The notes: a model not told the origin generated them from the sequence alone. Positions 1 through 9,266 are shown, counted from the first letter of the stretch. The stretch is DNA of 64,000 nucleotides from an uncultured Paracoccaceae bacterium (GCA_947492825.1 CANLNT010000001.1:1736001-1800000), one strand, 5' to 3'. Translations and numbers: made by a program.

Positions 1-592
1 CAACTGAAACACGCGGTGTTGCCAACAGCTCGTCTGACGCATCACCATCATGCGGCAGTTTCGCAAAGGTCCCATTCAATTCACCTTCAATTGGCTTCAG
101 AAACGACCCGGCCATTGTCCCTTGGGCAATCTCACGCTCGGCATCCTTGCAATCATCCACCAGCCCCCTGCGACCGACCATCCCAATTGCCCGCGTTCCG
201 ATATCGACCGTCACACCTGCGTTCCGTATCAGGAAACCGGTATCAACGTCAGGCGCTGACAGCCCATCGTAGCCGTTTGCAACAACTTGCTCTGCGGTCA
301 CATCAATTCCCAGGCGCTGGTGAATACCTTCAAGTGTCGCTGGATCGTCAACCGCCAACCGTTCCATTTCGTCTTCAAAGAACCGCATTTGACCGTCTCG
401 CGCAGCCTCATCAAACGAATATGCGGGACAGCCCTCCGCGGCACGTCGGGCTGTACTGCTCGCGATAATGGTGTCCACAAAGAGTTGATACCCCACGGCA
501 GGGGTCTCGACAAAACCACGTTCAAGCTCAACAGGGCGTGGGGCGACGTCACAGGCCGTAAGGGCCAAAAGTGCGATGGCCCCGCGTCGCAT
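1..592 (-). CDS. Lipoprotein of unknown function downstream of nuoF (partial)
   Basis: The frame runs off the left edge, so only the first 197 codons are visible. The chosen ATG shares its A with the nuoF stop (TGATG), so translation is probably coupled to nuoF; a GTG one codon upstream is the alternative. A short hydrophobic N-terminus ends in the lipobox LTAC, so Cys14 would be lipidated and the protein anchored in a membrane facing the periplasm. The rest is acidic and soluble-looking, with two cysteines (one in an EGCPAYS stretch, one in DDCKDAE). No known domain is recognised. Its position suggests a lineage-specific accessory of the complex I operon; that role is inference. Confidence 0.7.
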   Translation of the reverse strand, partial: MRRGAIALLALTACDVAPRPVELERGFVETPAVGYQLFVDTIIASSTARRAAEGCPAYSFDEAARDGQMRFFEDEMERLAVDDPATLEGIHQRLGIDVTAEQVVANGYDGLSAPDVDTGFLIRNAGVTVDIGTRAIGMVGRRGLVDDCKDAEREIAQGTMAGSFLKPIEGELNGTFAKLPHDGDASDELLATPRVSV

Positions 593-1878
593 CACTCCGC
601 CGCGACGCCCACCCGCTTGTGGGCGATCCGGTCTTCGATCTCGTCGCGGAAATTCTTGATAAGCCCCTGAATCGGCCAGGCCGCCGCATCGCCAAGCGCG
701 CAGATCGTATGACCCTCAACCTGCTTGGTCACGTCAAACAGCATGTCGATCTCTTCGGGGCGCGCGTCGCCTTCGACCAGTCGCTTCATCACCCGCATCA
801 TCCAGCCGGTGCCTTCGCGGCAGGGCGTGCACTGACCACATGACTCGTGCTTGTAGAACTTCGACAACCGCCAGATCGCCTTGATCATGTCGACCGAGTT
901 ATCCATCACGATCACCGCCGCTGTGCCAAGGCCTGACCCCAGCTCACCGCGTAGGTAATCAAAGTCCATGATCGCGTCCTTCATGTGCTCTCCGCGCACA
1001 CAAGGCACCGACGACCCGCCGGGGATGACAGCCTTGAGGTTATCCCACCCACCGCGAATACCGCCGCAGTGTTTCTCGATCAACTCTTCAAACGGGATCG
1101 ACATCTCTTCTTCAACCACACAAGGGTTGTTGACGTGGCCCGAGATCGCAAAGAGCTTGGTGCCCGCATTGTTCGGACGGCCCATGCCCGCAAACCATGC
1201 ACCGCCCCGGCGCAAGATCGTTGGCACAACAGCAATCGATTCCACGTTGTTCACCGTGGTCGGGCAACCATAAAGCCCCGCACCCGCCGGGAACGGTGGC
1301 TTCATCCGGGGCATGCCCTTTTTGCCCTCAAGGCTTTCCAGCAGCGCGGTTTCTTCGCCGCAAATGTATGCCCCCGCGCCATGGGCCAAATAGATGTCGA
1401 AATCCCAGCCCGACTTGGCCGCGTTCTTACCGACCAGCCCAGCGGCATAAGCCTCATCAATGGCGTGTTGCAGCGCCTCTTTCTCGCGGATGTACTCACC
1501 ACGAATGTAGATGTAGCAAGCATTCGCATTCATCGCGAAGCTCGCGATCAGGCAACCTTCGATCAGCGTATGCGGATCATGGCGCATGATCTCGCGGTCT
1601 TTACATGTGCCGGGTTCAGATTCGTCAGCGTTCACAACCAGATAGGCTGGACGACCGTCGCTTTCCTTCGGCATGAACGACCATTTCAAACCTGTTGGGA
1701 AACCAGCACCGCCGCGCCCGCGCAAACCGCTGGCCTTCATCTCGTCAATGATCCAGTCCCGGCCCTTTTTGATGATGCCTGCCGTGCCATCCCAATGGCC
1801 CCGCGCCTGCGCGCCTTTCAGCGTGCGGTCGTGCATCCCGTAAAGGTTGGTGAAAATGCGGTCCTGATCTTTGAGCAT
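592..1878 (-). CDS. nuoF: NADH-quinone oxidoreductase subunit F
   Basis: This is the 51-kDa flavoprotein of complex I. It binds NADH and FMN at the tip of the cytoplasmic arm and passes electrons to the N3 4Fe-4S cluster. The 428 residues are the usual length. Visible marks are the Gly-rich nucleotide loop [13 protein letters not shown] (residues 54-66), the FMN-region segment [14 protein letters not shown] (83-96), and the cluster ligands Cys347, Cys350, Cys353 (SCGQCTPC) and Cys393 (HTICALGD). It lies 16 bases after the DUF5337-like gene, and its stop overlaps the start of the next lipoprotein gene. It pairs with NuoE in the NADH-oxidising module. Confidence 0.98.
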   Translation of the reverse strand: MLKDQDRIFTNLYGMHDRTLKGAQARGHWDGTAGIIKKGRDWIIDEMKASGLRGRGGAGFPTGLKWSFMPKESDGRPAYLVVNADESEPGTCKDREIMRHDPHTLIEGCLIASFAMNANACYIYIRGEYIREKEALQHAIDEAYAAGLVGKNAAKSGWDFDIYLAHGAGAYICGEETALLESLEGKKGMPRMKPPFPAGAGLYGCPTTVNNVESIAVVPTILRRGGAWFAGMGRPNNAGTKLFAISGHVNNPCVVEEEMSIPFEELIEKHCGGIRGGWDNLKAVIPGGSSVPCVRGEHMKDAIMDFDYLRGELGSGLGTAAVIVMDNSVDMIKAIWRLSKFYKHESCGQCTPCREGTGWMMRVMKRLVEGDARPEEIDMLFDVTKQVEGHTICALGDAAAWPIQGLIKNFRDEIEDRIAHKRVGVAAE

Positions 1879-1894
1879 CAGATACGTTCCCTTG

Positions 1895-2107
1895 CTAGCT
1901 ACGTGTCTTTTGCCACAGCTTCCACGTGACGACCAGTGACCAAATGAACGCAGCCAAGGATATCAGGTAGAACAGAATTTCAAACTTCGGGGCAAGGCCC
2001 AACGCGGTGGTCAACCAAGGTGCCGCAATCGCCAGCACACCGGCAATGGCGATGGTGATCGCAATGATCCGCCCCTGCCGCGCCGTGTCGTCGTTGTGCC
2101 CGTCCAT
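1895..2107 (-). CDS. DUF5337-like small membrane protein
   Basis: A 70-residue protein with a polar start ([13 protein letters not shown]) followed by two predicted membrane segments, about residues 14-34 and 41-63, and a basic end (WKLWQKTRS). It resembles the small DUF5337 proteins of Rhodobacteraceae nuo operons; the assignment is from memory of the family. A longer frame opens upstream to 2284, but it would translate through a GC-rich repeat and terminator-like hairpin, and the extra residues look like noise, so the ATG at 2107 is preferred. Function unknown; an assembly or stability factor for complex I is a guess from position. Confidence 0.75.
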   Translation of the reverse strand: MDGHNDDTARQGRIIAITIAIAGVLAIAAPWLTTALGLAPKFEILFYLISLAAFIWSLVVTWKLWQKTRS

Positions 2108-2171
2108 CGCCGTCTCCACGATTCTGACGCTGATGTAGCCGCGCAGCACTGCCCTGTCGAGCGGCCAGCCC

Positions 2172-2235
2172 CTTCTTCTGGCCAAAAATATCCCGGGGGG
2201 CCAGCTTGCTGGCGGGGGCAGCGCCCCCTCCCCGG
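2172..2235 (+). repeat. Two-hairpin intergenic repeat, copy A
   Basis: Begins CTTCTTCTGGCCAAAA, then an A/T spacer and CCCGGGGG, a 6-bp stem with TT loop (GCCAGC-TT-GCTGGC, 2200-2213) and directly a 15-base hairpin GGGGGCAGCGCCCCC (2214-2228). The same layout recurs at 10134-10200 with different but still complementary stem bases, and in a degraded form at 30184-30243. It lies upstream of the DUF5337-like gene. Read on the minus strand, GC hairpins are followed by an A/T-rich tract, so it may act as a terminator or mRNA-end structure. Confidence 0.75.
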
Positions 2236-2248
2236 TTTGTAACGCAAA

Positions 2249-2274
2249 GCCCCGCCTGCGGTCACAAGCGGGGC
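2249..2274 (-). terminator. Terminator-like stem-loop inside the nuo operon
   Basis: On the minus strand GCCCCGC and GCGGGGC form a 7-bp GC stem with a 12-base loop, followed by TTTGCGTT. It lies 23 bases past the stop of the helix-hairpin-helix gene and before DUF5337/nuoF, so it probably attenuates rather than ends the operon. Confidence 0.45.
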
Positions 2275-2296
2275 CTCTCATCACGTTGGCATCGTC

Positions 2297-2953
2297 CTAG
2301 TAAACGTCGCCCTTTTTCACTTTCTTCGAAAACGCGGTGGTGCCGCCCTTGGCCAATACCTTGGCCTGCTTGACCCATTCGTCGCGGCTGACCCGGCCTT
2401 TGAAGCCTTCCAGGTTTTCGTCAACCCAAGCGACCTCTTTGGCGCGCCATCCGGCGACCTGATCAAAATGCCAGACGCCCATCGAGTTCAGCAACTTTTC
2501 CAGCTTTGGCCCAACACCCTTGATCTGCTTAAGGTCGTCACCTGCACCACCGCGCGGGGCGCTCAACATCTCGGGCTTGCCATCTGCGGCAACCGGTTTG
2601 GCCTTTGGCTTGGCTTTGGCGGCAGGTGCTGCTTCGGCCTTTTCCACTGGCTTTGCAGCAGGTGCAGGCGCGGGTTCCGGGGCAGATGTCGCTGCGACGG
2701 GCGCAGACGCCGCCGCCGCGGGTGCCGCCGGGGCAGCCTTTGTCACCGGTGTATCGCTTTCGCCCGCGCGCGGGGCCGGTTCACGCCAGCCGAGCATCAG
2801 TAGGATTGCCACGATCACCGCGATAATTGCGCCGATGAACAGCGCGCCAATCGCGCCAAAGTCCCACATGACAAAGGCGACACCGGCCGCGATCAGGCCG
2901 AATACGACCGCCACGGCGATGATCCCTGAACTGATTGGTGCAGTATCTTTCAT
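2297..2953 (-). CDS. Membrane-anchored helix-hairpin-helix protein
   Basis: A 218-residue protein. Two hydrophobic segments (about residues 8-28 and 33-55) are followed by a long Ala/Pro/Lys linker and a C-terminal domain from about residue 138. That domain contains the helix-hairpin-helix-like motif QIKGVGPKLEKLLNSMG and the run WHFDQVAGW. Almost the same domain ends NuoE, encoded just upstream in the operon ([26 protein letters not shown]), so the two proteins share a module and a linker style. HHH folds often bind DNA non-specifically but also serve as protein-protein modules. A role tethering or assembling the peripheral arm of complex I is inferred only from the shared domain and position. 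Confidence 0.75.
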   Translation of the reverse strand: MKDTAPISSGIIAVAVVFGLIAAGVAFVMWDFGAIGALFIGAIIAVIVAILLMLGWREPAPRAGESDTPVTKAAPAAPAAAASAPVAATSAPEPAPAPAAKPVEKAEAAPAAKAKPKAKPVAADGKPEMLSAPRGGAGDDLKQIKGVGPKLEKLLNSMGVWHFDQVAGWRAKEVAWVDENLEGFKGRVSRDEWVKQAKVLAKGGTTAFSKKVKKGDVY

Positions 2954-3124
2954 CAGAATGTCTCTCCCTCAGGGCCGCTTTGGACGCGTCCCGTACTTTC
3001 CCGTTATCGCAATGAATATGCGGCCATATCCAAGTCTCCCCGCAGTATTAGCGGTTTTTTGCACGGAAATATAAGAGAATTTGCTCGGACCGTTCCCCGC
3101 AAGCGGAACGACCCGGACATCTGC

Positions 3125-4222
3125 CTACTTTTTGGCCAGCTCTGCGGCTTGTGCCATCCAGTTGTCGCGTTCGATGCGGCCCTTGAATTTCAACCGGCTA
3201 TCAACCCATGCAACCTCGGCCTCGGTCCATTTGGCAATCTGGTCAAAGTGCCAGAAGCCCAATTCATTCAACACGCCTTCCAGCTTGGGCCCGACGCCAC
3301 TGATCAGCTTCAGGTTATCCGCCCCGGACTTGCGCGGCGCGCTCAGCGTGCGCGGCTTTTTCTCACCCGCCGCTGCTGCTGCAGGCTTGGCCGGAGCTGT
3401 TGCCTTCGGCTCTGCCTTTGGTTTTGGGGTCGCCTTGGCCTTGGGTGCGGCCTTTGCTTTGGTCGCTGCTTTGGCTTTGGCCGCTGGCTTGGTCTTTGTC
3501 GCCACACCTGCCCCGCCATCAACCCACGGCGTCAAAATTGGCACCTCAGTGCCGTCGATCCGCTTCACCGTGTCTCCGATGTCGGTCGCAAGCTGCACAC
3601 TGGCGTTATACTTGGTCTTGCCGCTGTCGTATTCTTCAAGGCTTGTCAGCCCTTTCAGCGGCTCTGCGGCAAAGCGCCCGTTCTGTGGACCGGGCACCGG
3701 CACACCACCGGCGGCGAGTTCGTCGATGATCTCGCCCATACGTGTCGCGGTCAGATCTTCGTAGTAGTCCTTGCCGATCTGCGCCATCGGCGCATTGGCG
3801 CAGGACCCAAGGCACTCGACCTCTTCCCAGGAAAACTTGCCATCTGCGGACAGCGCATGCGGTTCCGCCGCAATCTTTTCTTTGCACACGGCAATCAGAT
3901 CTTCAGCGCCGCAAATCATACAAGACAACGTACCGCAGACCTGAATATGCGCGACCGAGCCAACGGGCTGCAACTGGAACATGAAGTAGAACGTCGCGAC
4001 CTCAAGCGCGCGAATGTATTCCAGTCCCAGCATCCGGGCGACATATTCAATCGCCGGACGGCTCAACCAGCCTTCCTGTTCCTGCGCGCGCCACAAAAGC
4101 GGAATGATCGCGCTTGCCTGACGGCCTTCGGGGAACTTGGTCATCTGGCCCTCGGCCCAGCGCTGGTTTTCTGGGGTAAAGGCGAAACTGTCGGGTTGGT
4201 CAGGGTGCAAACGGCGCAGCAT
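3125..4222 (-). CDS. nuoE: NADH-quinone oxidoreductase subunit E with C-terminal HHH extension
   Basis: The 24-kDa subunit of complex I carries the N1a 2Fe-2S cluster beside NuoF. The thioredoxin-like core spans about residues 15-215, with ligands Cys96 and Cys101 (CGTLSC) and Cys137 and Cys141 (CLGSC). At 365 residues it is about twice the E. coli length. The extra part is a low-complexity Ala/Lys/Pro linker (about 240-295) and a C-terminal helix-hairpin-helix-like domain ([16 protein letters not shown]) shared with the membrane protein at 2297-2953. Long NuoE tails are known in this family. The start lies one base after the stop of a 40-residue upstream ORF. Confidence 0.97.
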   Translation of the reverse strand: MLRRLHPDQPDSFAFTPENQRWAEGQMTKFPEGRQASAIIPLLWRAQEQEGWLSRPAIEYVARMLGLEYIRALEVATFYFMFQLQPVGSVAHIQVCGTLSCMICGAEDLIAVCKEKIAAEPHALSADGKFSWEEVECLGSCANAPMAQIGKDYYEDLTATRMGEIIDELAAGGVPVPGPQNGRFAAEPLKGLTSLEEYDSGKTKYNASVQLATDIGDTVKRIDGTEVPILTPWVDGGAGVATKTKPAAKAKAATKAKAAPKAKATPKPKAEPKATAPAKPAAAAAGEKKPRTLSAPRKSGADNLKLISGVGPKLEGVLNELGFWHFDQIAKWTEAEVAWVDSRLKFKGRIERDNWMAQAAELAKK

Positions 4223-4223
4223 A

Positions 4224-4346
4224 TCAGTTCATTCCGGTCAAAAGGACGCCAGCGGTCAGGCTCGCGAAAGTCAGCGTGGGAATGGCAGTGGTGCCAAACC
4301 CTGTCAACAGCAGGACGGTGCCAATGCCCGAGCCCACCAAAATCAT
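4224..4346 (-). CDS. 40-residue hydrophobic ORF between lipoprotein gene and nuoE
   Basis: A short frame that is easy to miss. Its ATG shares one base with the stop of the upstream lipoprotein gene (TGATG) and its TGA ends one base before the nuoE ATG, so it fills the gap exactly. The product starts [18 protein letters not shown] and continues as an almost entirely apolar, Gly/Thr/Leu-rich chain with a single polar end (TGMN). It could span the membrane once or as a hairpin. No homolog is known to me. The perfect fit in the operon supports a real gene, but with so few codons chance cannot be excluded. Confidence 0.55.
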   Translation of the reverse strand: MILVGSGIGTVLLLTGFGTTAIPTLTFASLTAGVLLTGMN

Positions 4347-4684
4347 CAGGCGCAGGTGCTCGTGGTCACGCGGATTGCACCGTCACCTGCCACTTCAGCG
4401 CGGCCTTCGGCGCTCAATTCTGCGGTCAGCGACTTGAGCTCTTCTGTGCCGATGGTCGCCTCACTCAGGATTGCGCCCACGTTGGATGCATTCAACTGGC
4501 AACCATTCGCCTCAATCGCGCCAACCAACCGCTCTTTGGCGGTCAGCATCACAGGGGCCGGTGTTGGTGCCGGGGCAACAGCGGGGGCCGGGGCCGGGTT
4601 AGACCCACGAAAATCGGGGATCTGGATCCCGTTTGCACAAGCAGATAGGGCTACGAAAGCTGTCAGCGGCAAAAAGCGTTTCAT
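4346..4684 (-). CDS. Small lipoprotein between nuoD and nuoE
   Basis: A 112-residue protein with a signal peptide ending in the lipobox LSAC (Cys16), so it should be an inner- or outer-membrane lipoprotein. A Pro/Ala-rich linker ([15 protein letters not shown]) follows and then a small C-terminal domain of about 65 residues ([20 protein letters not shown] onwards) with a second cysteine near the end. The ATG overlaps the nuoD stop by four bases, so it belongs to the nuo transcript. The C-terminal half looks like a small helical fold, but no named domain is recognised. Confidence 0.75.
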   Translation of the reverse strand: MKRFLPLTAFVALSACANGIQIPDFRGSNPAPAPAVAPAPTPAPVMLTAKERLVGAIEANGCQLNASNVGAILSEATIGTEELKSLTAELSAEGRAEVAGDGAIRVTTSTCA

Positions 4685-5919
4685 CGGTCAATCTCCCCAA
4701 AAACAACGTCCATTGTTCCAATGATGGCGGCCACGTCGGCCAGCTGGTGGCCAGTTGCCACGTGGTCCATCGCCTGCAAATGCAGGAACCCCGGCGCGCG
4801 CAGCTTGGCGCGGTAGGGTTTGTTGCTGCCGTCAGCGACCAGATAGACACCAAATTCACCCTTTGGCGCCTCGACCGCGGCATAAACTTCGCCAGCCGGC
4901 ACGTGGAACCCTTCGGTATAAAGCTTGAAGTGGTGGATCAGGCTTTCCATGTCGGTCTTCATCGCGGCGCGCGTGGGCGGCGTCATCTTGCCCCGCGCCA
5001 TGATGTCACCCTTTTCGTGGCGCAGCTTTTCGCAGGCCTGACGGATGATGCTGGTCGATTGCCGCATCTCTTCCATGCGACACAGGTAGCGATCATAACA
5101 ATCGCCGTTCTTGCCCACGGGAATCTGAAAGTCAAACTCGTCGTAGCATTCATAAGGCTGCGCACGGCGCAGGTCCCAGGCAAAGCCCGATCCACGTACC
5201 ATGACGCCGGAAAAGCCGTAATTCTGAATGTCTTCTTCGGTCACAATGCCAATATCTGCATTGCGTTGCTTGAAAATACGGTTCTCGGTCAGCAGCCCGT
5301 CGATATCGTTCAACAGTTCGGGGAAGGCCACCGCCCAAGCATCAATATCCTCGATCAACTGATCGGGCAGGTCCTGATGCACGCCACCAGGCCGGAAGTA
5401 AGCAGCATGAAGCCGCGCACCACAGGCCCGTTCGTAAAAGATCATCAGCTTCTCACGCTCTTCAAAGCCCCAAAGCGGCGGGGTCAGCGCGCCCACATCC
5501 AAGGCCTGCGTGGTCACGTTCAGCAGGTGGTTCAATACCCGGCCAATCTCGGAATAAAGCACCCGGATCAGGCTCGCGCGGCGCGGCACTTCGGTCTTGG
5601 TCAGCTTTTCGATGGCCAGACACCAGGCATGTTCCTGGTTCATCGGCGCCACATAATCCAGCCGGTCGAAATACGGCAGGTTCTGCAGATAGGTCCGGCT
5701 TTCCATCAGCTTTTCGGTGCCACGGTGCAGCAGCCCGATATGCGGATCGCAGCGTTCAACAATCTCGCCGTCAAGTTCCAGCACAAGACGCAAAACACCA
5801 TGTGCCGCAGGGTGTTGCGGGCCAAAGTTGATGTTGAAGTTGCGGATCTTCTGCTCACCCGTGCGCGCGTCGGTGGACCCGTCATCATAGGTGTTGGTGC
5901 GAATATCGCCGTCCATCAT
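4681..5919 (-). CDS. nuoD: NADH-quinone oxidoreductase subunit D
   Basis: The 49-kDa subunit of complex I, related to the large subunit of NiFe hydrogenases. It forms the quinone cavity together with NuoB. The 412 residues match the family. Recognisable segments are [15 protein letters not shown] near the N-terminus, [24 protein letters not shown], the [19 protein letters not shown] region and the C-terminal DVVFGEIDR. Two adjacent ATGs (5919 and 5916) both overlap the stop of the sulfotransferase gene; either could be used. NuoC is separate here, not fused to NuoD as in E. coli. Confidence 0.98.
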   Translation of the reverse strand: MMDGDIRTNTYDDGSTDARTGEQKIRNFNINFGPQHPAAHGVLRLVLELDGEIVERCDPHIGLLHRGTEKLMESRTYLQNLPYFDRLDYVAPMNQEHAWCLAIEKLTKTEVPRRASLIRVLYSEIGRVLNHLLNVTTQALDVGALTPPLWGFEEREKLMIFYERACGARLHAAYFRPGGVHQDLPDQLIEDIDAWAVAFPELLNDIDGLLTENRIFKQRNADIGIVTEEDIQNYGFSGVMVRGSGFAWDLRRAQPYECYDEFDFQIPVGKNGDCYDRYLCRMEEMRQSTSIIRQACEKLRHEKGDIMARGKMTPPTRAAMKTDMESLIHHFKLYTEGFHVPAGEVYAAVEAPKGEFGVYLVADGSNKPYRAKLRAPGFLHLQAMDHVATGHQLADVAAIIGTMDVVFGEIDR

Positions 5920-6815
5920 GCGCTCACCCTCTCAAGGTTGTTCTGCCACGCCTGCGGCAAGGGGCCAAAGGTCGCCCTGGCCCAGTCGTATTGATCTTTC
6001 AGGAAATTCATCGCCATCTCGCGCAGGCCCGGTTCCATCTGAACCTTGACGCCTGCATGTACCGGCTTTTGCGTATCAGCCGCTGCCTTGCGAATGCCCA
6101 GAAATCCGCAGACCTGTTCAAACCCGCCGGGGGCGAACATTTCTTCTGTGAACATCAATGACAAACGGCTTTCGGGCACGACCGCGGTCAGGCGGTCAAC
6201 GGCTGCCGCATAGTCGCTGCGCAGGCTGATCTGCGCATGAGATTCGCCATTCAGCACACGACGCAGGATATAGTTTGCGCGGCTTTCAAGCTCGGCCCCC
6301 TCACCCACTTTGCGACGTGCGGCCATGCGCACATGGCTCCACAACCGCGCCAACGGGTCGCGCATCAGATAAATCACGCGGGTCTTGGGGCTGACCCTCA
6401 CCATCCGCTCCAGCGCGGGGCCTTCCAGCAGCGCATAGCTGGGTGAGAAGTCGGCGACGACCGCCTCATCCACGCGCTCGCGCGTTAGCCAATCCAGATA
6501 GGCCGCGTTGCCCTGTCGGTCAGCACATAGCATGTCGATCTGTTCGGTCAGCGCTGCAATCTGGCGATCCACATTGGCCGCCTCCCAACCACGATTGCCC
6601 AGATTGGCCCGGTGACGGCTTAACCGCAACTTGTGAAGCTGCTTTTCCAGTGTTTCCAGATAGGCCAGCCGGTCCGCACCATTCACCGTATCCCAATAGT
6701 GCGCTTCCTTGATGTCGCGCAGCGCGCAATCCGCATGACCCTTCAACGCATCATACAGCCATGACGTTCCCGCCTTGGTTGCTCCGACACCGTAAAGGAT
6801 CGTGGGCTCGGTCAT
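5916..6815 (-). CDS. Sulfotransferase family protein within the nuo operon
   Basis: A 299-residue protein with the two PAPS-binding elements of sulfotransferases: [14 protein letters not shown] (residues 11-24, 5'-phosphosulfate loop) and [18 protein letters not shown] (146-163, 3'-phosphate site with Arg152 and Ser160). Such enzymes move sulfate from PAPS to a hydroxyl or amine, here of unknown identity; bacterial members often act on glycans or lipids. The gene starts 8 bases after nuoC and overlaps the nuoD start, so it is fully embedded in the complex I transcript. There is no obvious functional link to complex I. No signal peptide is seen, so it is probably cytoplasmic. Confidence 0.88.
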   Translation of the reverse strand: MTEPTILYGVGATKAGTSWLYDALKGHADCALRDIKEAHYWDTVNGADRLAYLETLEKQLHKLRLSRHRANLGNRGWEAANVDRQIAALTEQIDMLCADRQGNAAYLDWLTRERVDEAVVADFSPSYALLEGPALERMVRVSPKTRVIYLMRDPLARLWSHVRMAARRKVGEGAELESRANYILRRVLNGESHAQISLRSDYAAAVDRLTAVVPESRLSLMFTEEMFAPGGFEQVCGFLGIRKAAADTQKPVHAGVKVQMEPGLREMAMNFLKDQYDWARATFGPLPQAWQNNLERVSA

Positions 6816-6823
6816 CGCGGGCC

Positions 6824-7429
6824 TTACGCCTCTTCTTTCTTCTCGTCACCCGGCAGGATGTATTCCGCACCCTCCCAGGGGCTCATGAAATCAAACTGGC
6901 GGTATTCCTGAACCAGCGATACCGGCTCATAAACCACCCGTTTCTGCACCTCATCATAGCGGACTTCGGTGTAGCCAGTCGTCGGAAAATCCTTGCGCAG
7001 CGGGAAGCCGCGAAAGCCATAATCGGTCAAGATGCGGCGCAGGTCTGGGTGGCCACTGAACAGAATGCCGAACATGTCAAAAATCTCGCGTTCAAACCAG
7101 TTGGCACTGGGGTGAACACTGATAATCGAGGGCAGCATATCTTCTTCGCGGATCTGCACCCGCAGCCGGATGCGATGGTTCTGATACATGCTCAGAAAAT
7201 GATAAACGACGTCAAACCGCTTGGTCCGCGTCGGGTAATCCACCGCCGTGATGTCGACCAGGGTACTGAACTGGCAGGCCTGATCTTCGCGCAGGAACTC
7301 CACGAAGCCCACAAGGTTCGACGGGGCCACTGTCACTGTCAGCTCATCATGGGTGATATCCCAGGACAAAACGCAATCCTTGCGCTTCAACTCCAGATGG
7401 GTGCCCAGTTCCTGCAAAGCTTCGGTCAT
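6824..7429 (-). CDS. nuoC: NADH-quinone oxidoreductase subunit C
   Basis: The 30-kDa connecting subunit of complex I, 201 residues. The family signature is clear: [20 protein letters not shown] followed by [19 protein letters not shown]. The C-terminus carries the quinone-arm segment [16 protein letters not shown] and an acidic end. It lies 42 bases downstream of nuoB with a recognisable ribosome site (AGGACA) before the ATG, and 8 bases before the sulfotransferase gene. Confidence 0.98.
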   Translation of the reverse strand: MTEALQELGTHLELKRKDCVLSWDITHDELTVTVAPSNLVGFVEFLREDQACQFSTLVDITAVDYPTRTKRFDVVYHFLSMYQNHRIRLRVQIREEDMLPSIISVHPSANWFEREIFDMFGILFSGHPDLRRILTDYGFRGFPLRKDFPTTGYTEVRYDEVQKRVVYEPVSLVQEYRQFDFMSPWEGAEYILPGDEKKEEA

Positions 7430-7471
7430 TGTCTTGTCCTTTCTGCGCCCGTATGCCGCGCAGTTGCGCGC

Positions 7472-7993
7472 TTAGCGCTTGATCGTCCCGGTGCGGCGGA
7501 TTTTGCGCTGCAATTGCAAAATGCCATAAAGCAACGCCTCTGCCGTTGGCGGACAGCCCGGCACATAGACGTCCACCGGCACGATCCGGTCACAGCCGCG
7601 CACCACCGAATAGCTGTAGTGGTAGTAACCACCACCATTGGCGCAGGACCCCATCGAGATCACGTAGCGCGGCTCTGGCATCTGGTCGTAGACCTTGCGC
7701 AGTGCTGGCGCCATCTTGTTGGTCAGCGTGCCGGCCACGATCATCAGATCGGACTGGCGCGGGGATGCGCGCGGAGCTGTACCAAAACGTTCAAGGTCAT
7801 AGCGCGGCATGGATGTATGCATCATCTCGACCGCGCAACAGGCCAGCCCAAAGGTCATCCAATGCAGCGACCCGGTACGCGCCCAGTTCACGATGTCCGC
7901 GGTCGAGGTCACAAGGAACCCCTTGTCCTGCAACTCACGGTTCAGAACCTGCGTGGCAGCCTCTTTATCGGCCCCGACCTGCGTTCCGGTCAT
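7472..7993 (-). CDS. nuoB: NADH-quinone oxidoreductase subunit B
   Basis: The PSST/20-kDa subunit of complex I, which carries the terminal 4Fe-4S cluster N2 next to the quinone site. Its ligands are visible as the tandem Cys52-Cys53 ([10 protein letters not shown]), Cys117 (MGSCANGGG) and Cys147 ([10 protein letters not shown]), numbered from the chosen start. That ATG shares a base with the nuoA stop (TGATG) and gives 173 residues beginning MTGTQVG, like other family members. An ATG three codons upstream (8002), preceded by AAGGGGG, is a real alternative. Confidence 0.97.
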   Translation of the reverse strand: MTGTQVGADKEAATQVLNRELQDKGFLVTSTADIVNWARTGSLHWMTFGLACCAVEMMHTSMPRYDLERFGTAPRASPRQSDLMIVAGTLTNKMAPALRKVYDQMPEPRYVISMGSCANGGGYYHYSYSVVRGCDRIVPVDVYVPGCPPTAEALLYGILQLQRKIRRTGTIKR

Positions 7994-8358
7994 CACTCCC
8001 ATTCGAGCGCCCCCTTCTTCCATTCATAAGCAAAGCCAATGGTCAGCACCGCCAGGAACACCATCATCGACCAGAAACCGACCATGCTGATGTCCTGAAA
8101 GGCCACGGCCCAAGGGAACAGGAACGCCACTTCGAGGTCGAAGATGATGAACAGGATCGACACAAGATAGAACCGCACGTCAAACTTCATCCGGGCATCA
8201 TCAAATGCGTTGAACCCGCATTCATAGGCGCTGACCTTTTCGGGGTCCGGGTTCCGCACCGCGACAACAGCGGCGGCCAGGATCAGGATCAGGCCCATAC
8301 CAATGGCAAGGCCCAGAAAAATCAAGATTGGCAGGTATTGCGTGGCAAGCTCTTGCAC
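7993..8358 (-). CDS. nuoA: NADH-quinone oxidoreductase subunit A
   Basis: A membrane subunit of complex I near the quinone cavity, with three transmembrane segments. The conserved loop [20 protein letters not shown] is present. A GTG start at 8358 is chosen because AAAGGA sits about 7 bases before it and the product is then 121 residues, the usual size. A longer frame to an ATG at 8403 would add 15 atypical charged residues. First gene of the nuo operon in this window. Confidence 0.95.
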   Translation of the reverse strand: MQELATQYLPILIFLGLAIGMGLILILAAAVVAVRNPDPEKVSAYECGFNAFDDARMKFDVRFYLVSILFIIFDLEVAFLFPWAVAFQDISMVGFWSMMVFLAVLTIGFAYEWKKGALEWE

Positions 8359-8414
8359 GGGGGTATCCTTTCCCAAAGCGGTGCGGTGGCGAACCAGCAC
8401 CATCTTAGCGCCGA

Positions 8415-8443
8415 CACTTACCTGCCGTGCTTGGGGGGGTCAA
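8415..8443 (-). promoter_or_regulatory. Candidate promoter of the nuo operon
   Basis: On the minus strand TTGACC (8438-8443), a 17-base spacer and TAAGTG (8415-8420) lie 57 bases before the nuoA GTG, in the gap after the hydratase gene. The -35 box is good and the -10 box weak. Confidence 0.35.
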
Positions 8444-8489
8444 CGGCTGGCGGGCATTCTGCGACTGTTTTCCGCAGCTTGCCGCAGCT

Positions 8490-9266
8490 TCAGATCATCC
8501 AGCGGGCTTTGCGCTTTTCAAAAAAGGCCGCAATGCCTTCGGGCGCTTCGTCACCCTCCCATTGCGCGATCAGCGCATTGATCGAATGGGCCACCGCATC
8601 CGCGTCGATGCCCGCCCCCAGTCTTTGCGCCAAGGCCTTGGCAGCAGCCACAGCCCCCGGTGCGCACTCCAGATAGGGCGCGACCTCAGCCTCGACCGCT
8701 GGATCAAGGCCTTCTGCCGCCACAACACGCGCCACGATGCCAAGCGATTGCGCCTCTGCCGCACCAAACCGCCGCGAAGACATGAAGACCCGTCGCGCGC
8801 GCGCCTCGCCCATGCGTGCAATGACATATGGCCCGATCGTCGCCGGGATCAGCCCCAACCGGGTTTCGGTCAGACCAAACATCGCGCCATCTACCGTCAG
8901 CGCCACATCGCACACGCAGGCAAGCCCGACGCCGCCACCAAAGGCATTGCCCTGAACGCGGCCAATCACGGGCTTGGGCAGGCTGTTGAGCGCGCCCAGC
9001 ATGGCCGCAATCGCCTCTGCTCCGGCGCGCCGCGTCGCGGCATCTGCTGCCATCTGGTCCCGCATCCACCCCAAATCGCCGCCAGCACAAAAGGTTGGCC
9101 CATCGGCCGCCAGAACGACCACCCGCACCTGCGGATCATCGCCCAGCGCCAGCGCGGCCGCATGTAGGTCAGCGATCAAATCCGCCGACAGCGCATTGTG
9201 TTTGTCGGGGCGCGCCAGCGTCAATGTCGCCACCCCGCGCGCATCCGTCTCAACCCTGACCAGCAT
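8490..9266 (-). CDS. liuC: Methylglutaconyl-CoA hydratase (enoyl-CoA hydratase family)
   Basis: A crotonase-fold enzyme, 258 residues, predicted to hydrate 3-methylglutaconyl-CoA to HMG-CoA, the fourth step of leucine breakdown. Oxyanion-hole loops are AADGPTFCAGGDLGWM and QGNAFGGGVGLA, and the catalytic-Glu region is LTETRLGLIPATIGPYV, the form typical of AUH/LiuC enzymes. The second of two adjacent ATGs (9266) is chosen because AGGAGG lies 5 bases upstream; the start overlaps the mvaB end by 17 bases. The specific substrate comes from context, since all other leucine-pathway genes lie just upstream. Confidence 0.92.
   Translation of the reverse strand: MLVRVETDARGVATLTLARPDKHNALSADLIADLHAAALALGDDPQVRVVVLAADGPTFCAGGDLGWMRDQMAADAATRRAGAEAIAAMLGALNSLPKPVIGRVQGNAFGGGVGLACVCDVALTVDGAMFGLTETRLGLIPATIGPYVIARMGEARARRVFMSSRRFGAAEAQSLGIVARVVAAEGLDPAVEAEVAPYLECAPGAVAAAKALAQRLGAGIDADAVAHSINALIAQWEGDEAPEGIAAFFEKRKARWMI

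Noticed and set aside
1895-2284. Longer DUF5337 reading frame from 2284
   Set aside because: It would translate through the GC repeat and hairpin; the extra residues look unrelated to any protein and the shorter ATG gives a normal two-helix product.
3059-4648. Long plus-strand open frame over nuoE
   Set aside because: It is antisense to nuoE and the lipoprotein and results from GC-rich codon bias.
7993-8403. Longer NuoA start at 8403
   Set aside because: It adds 15 atypical residues; the GTG at 8358 has a proper ribosome site and gives the family length.
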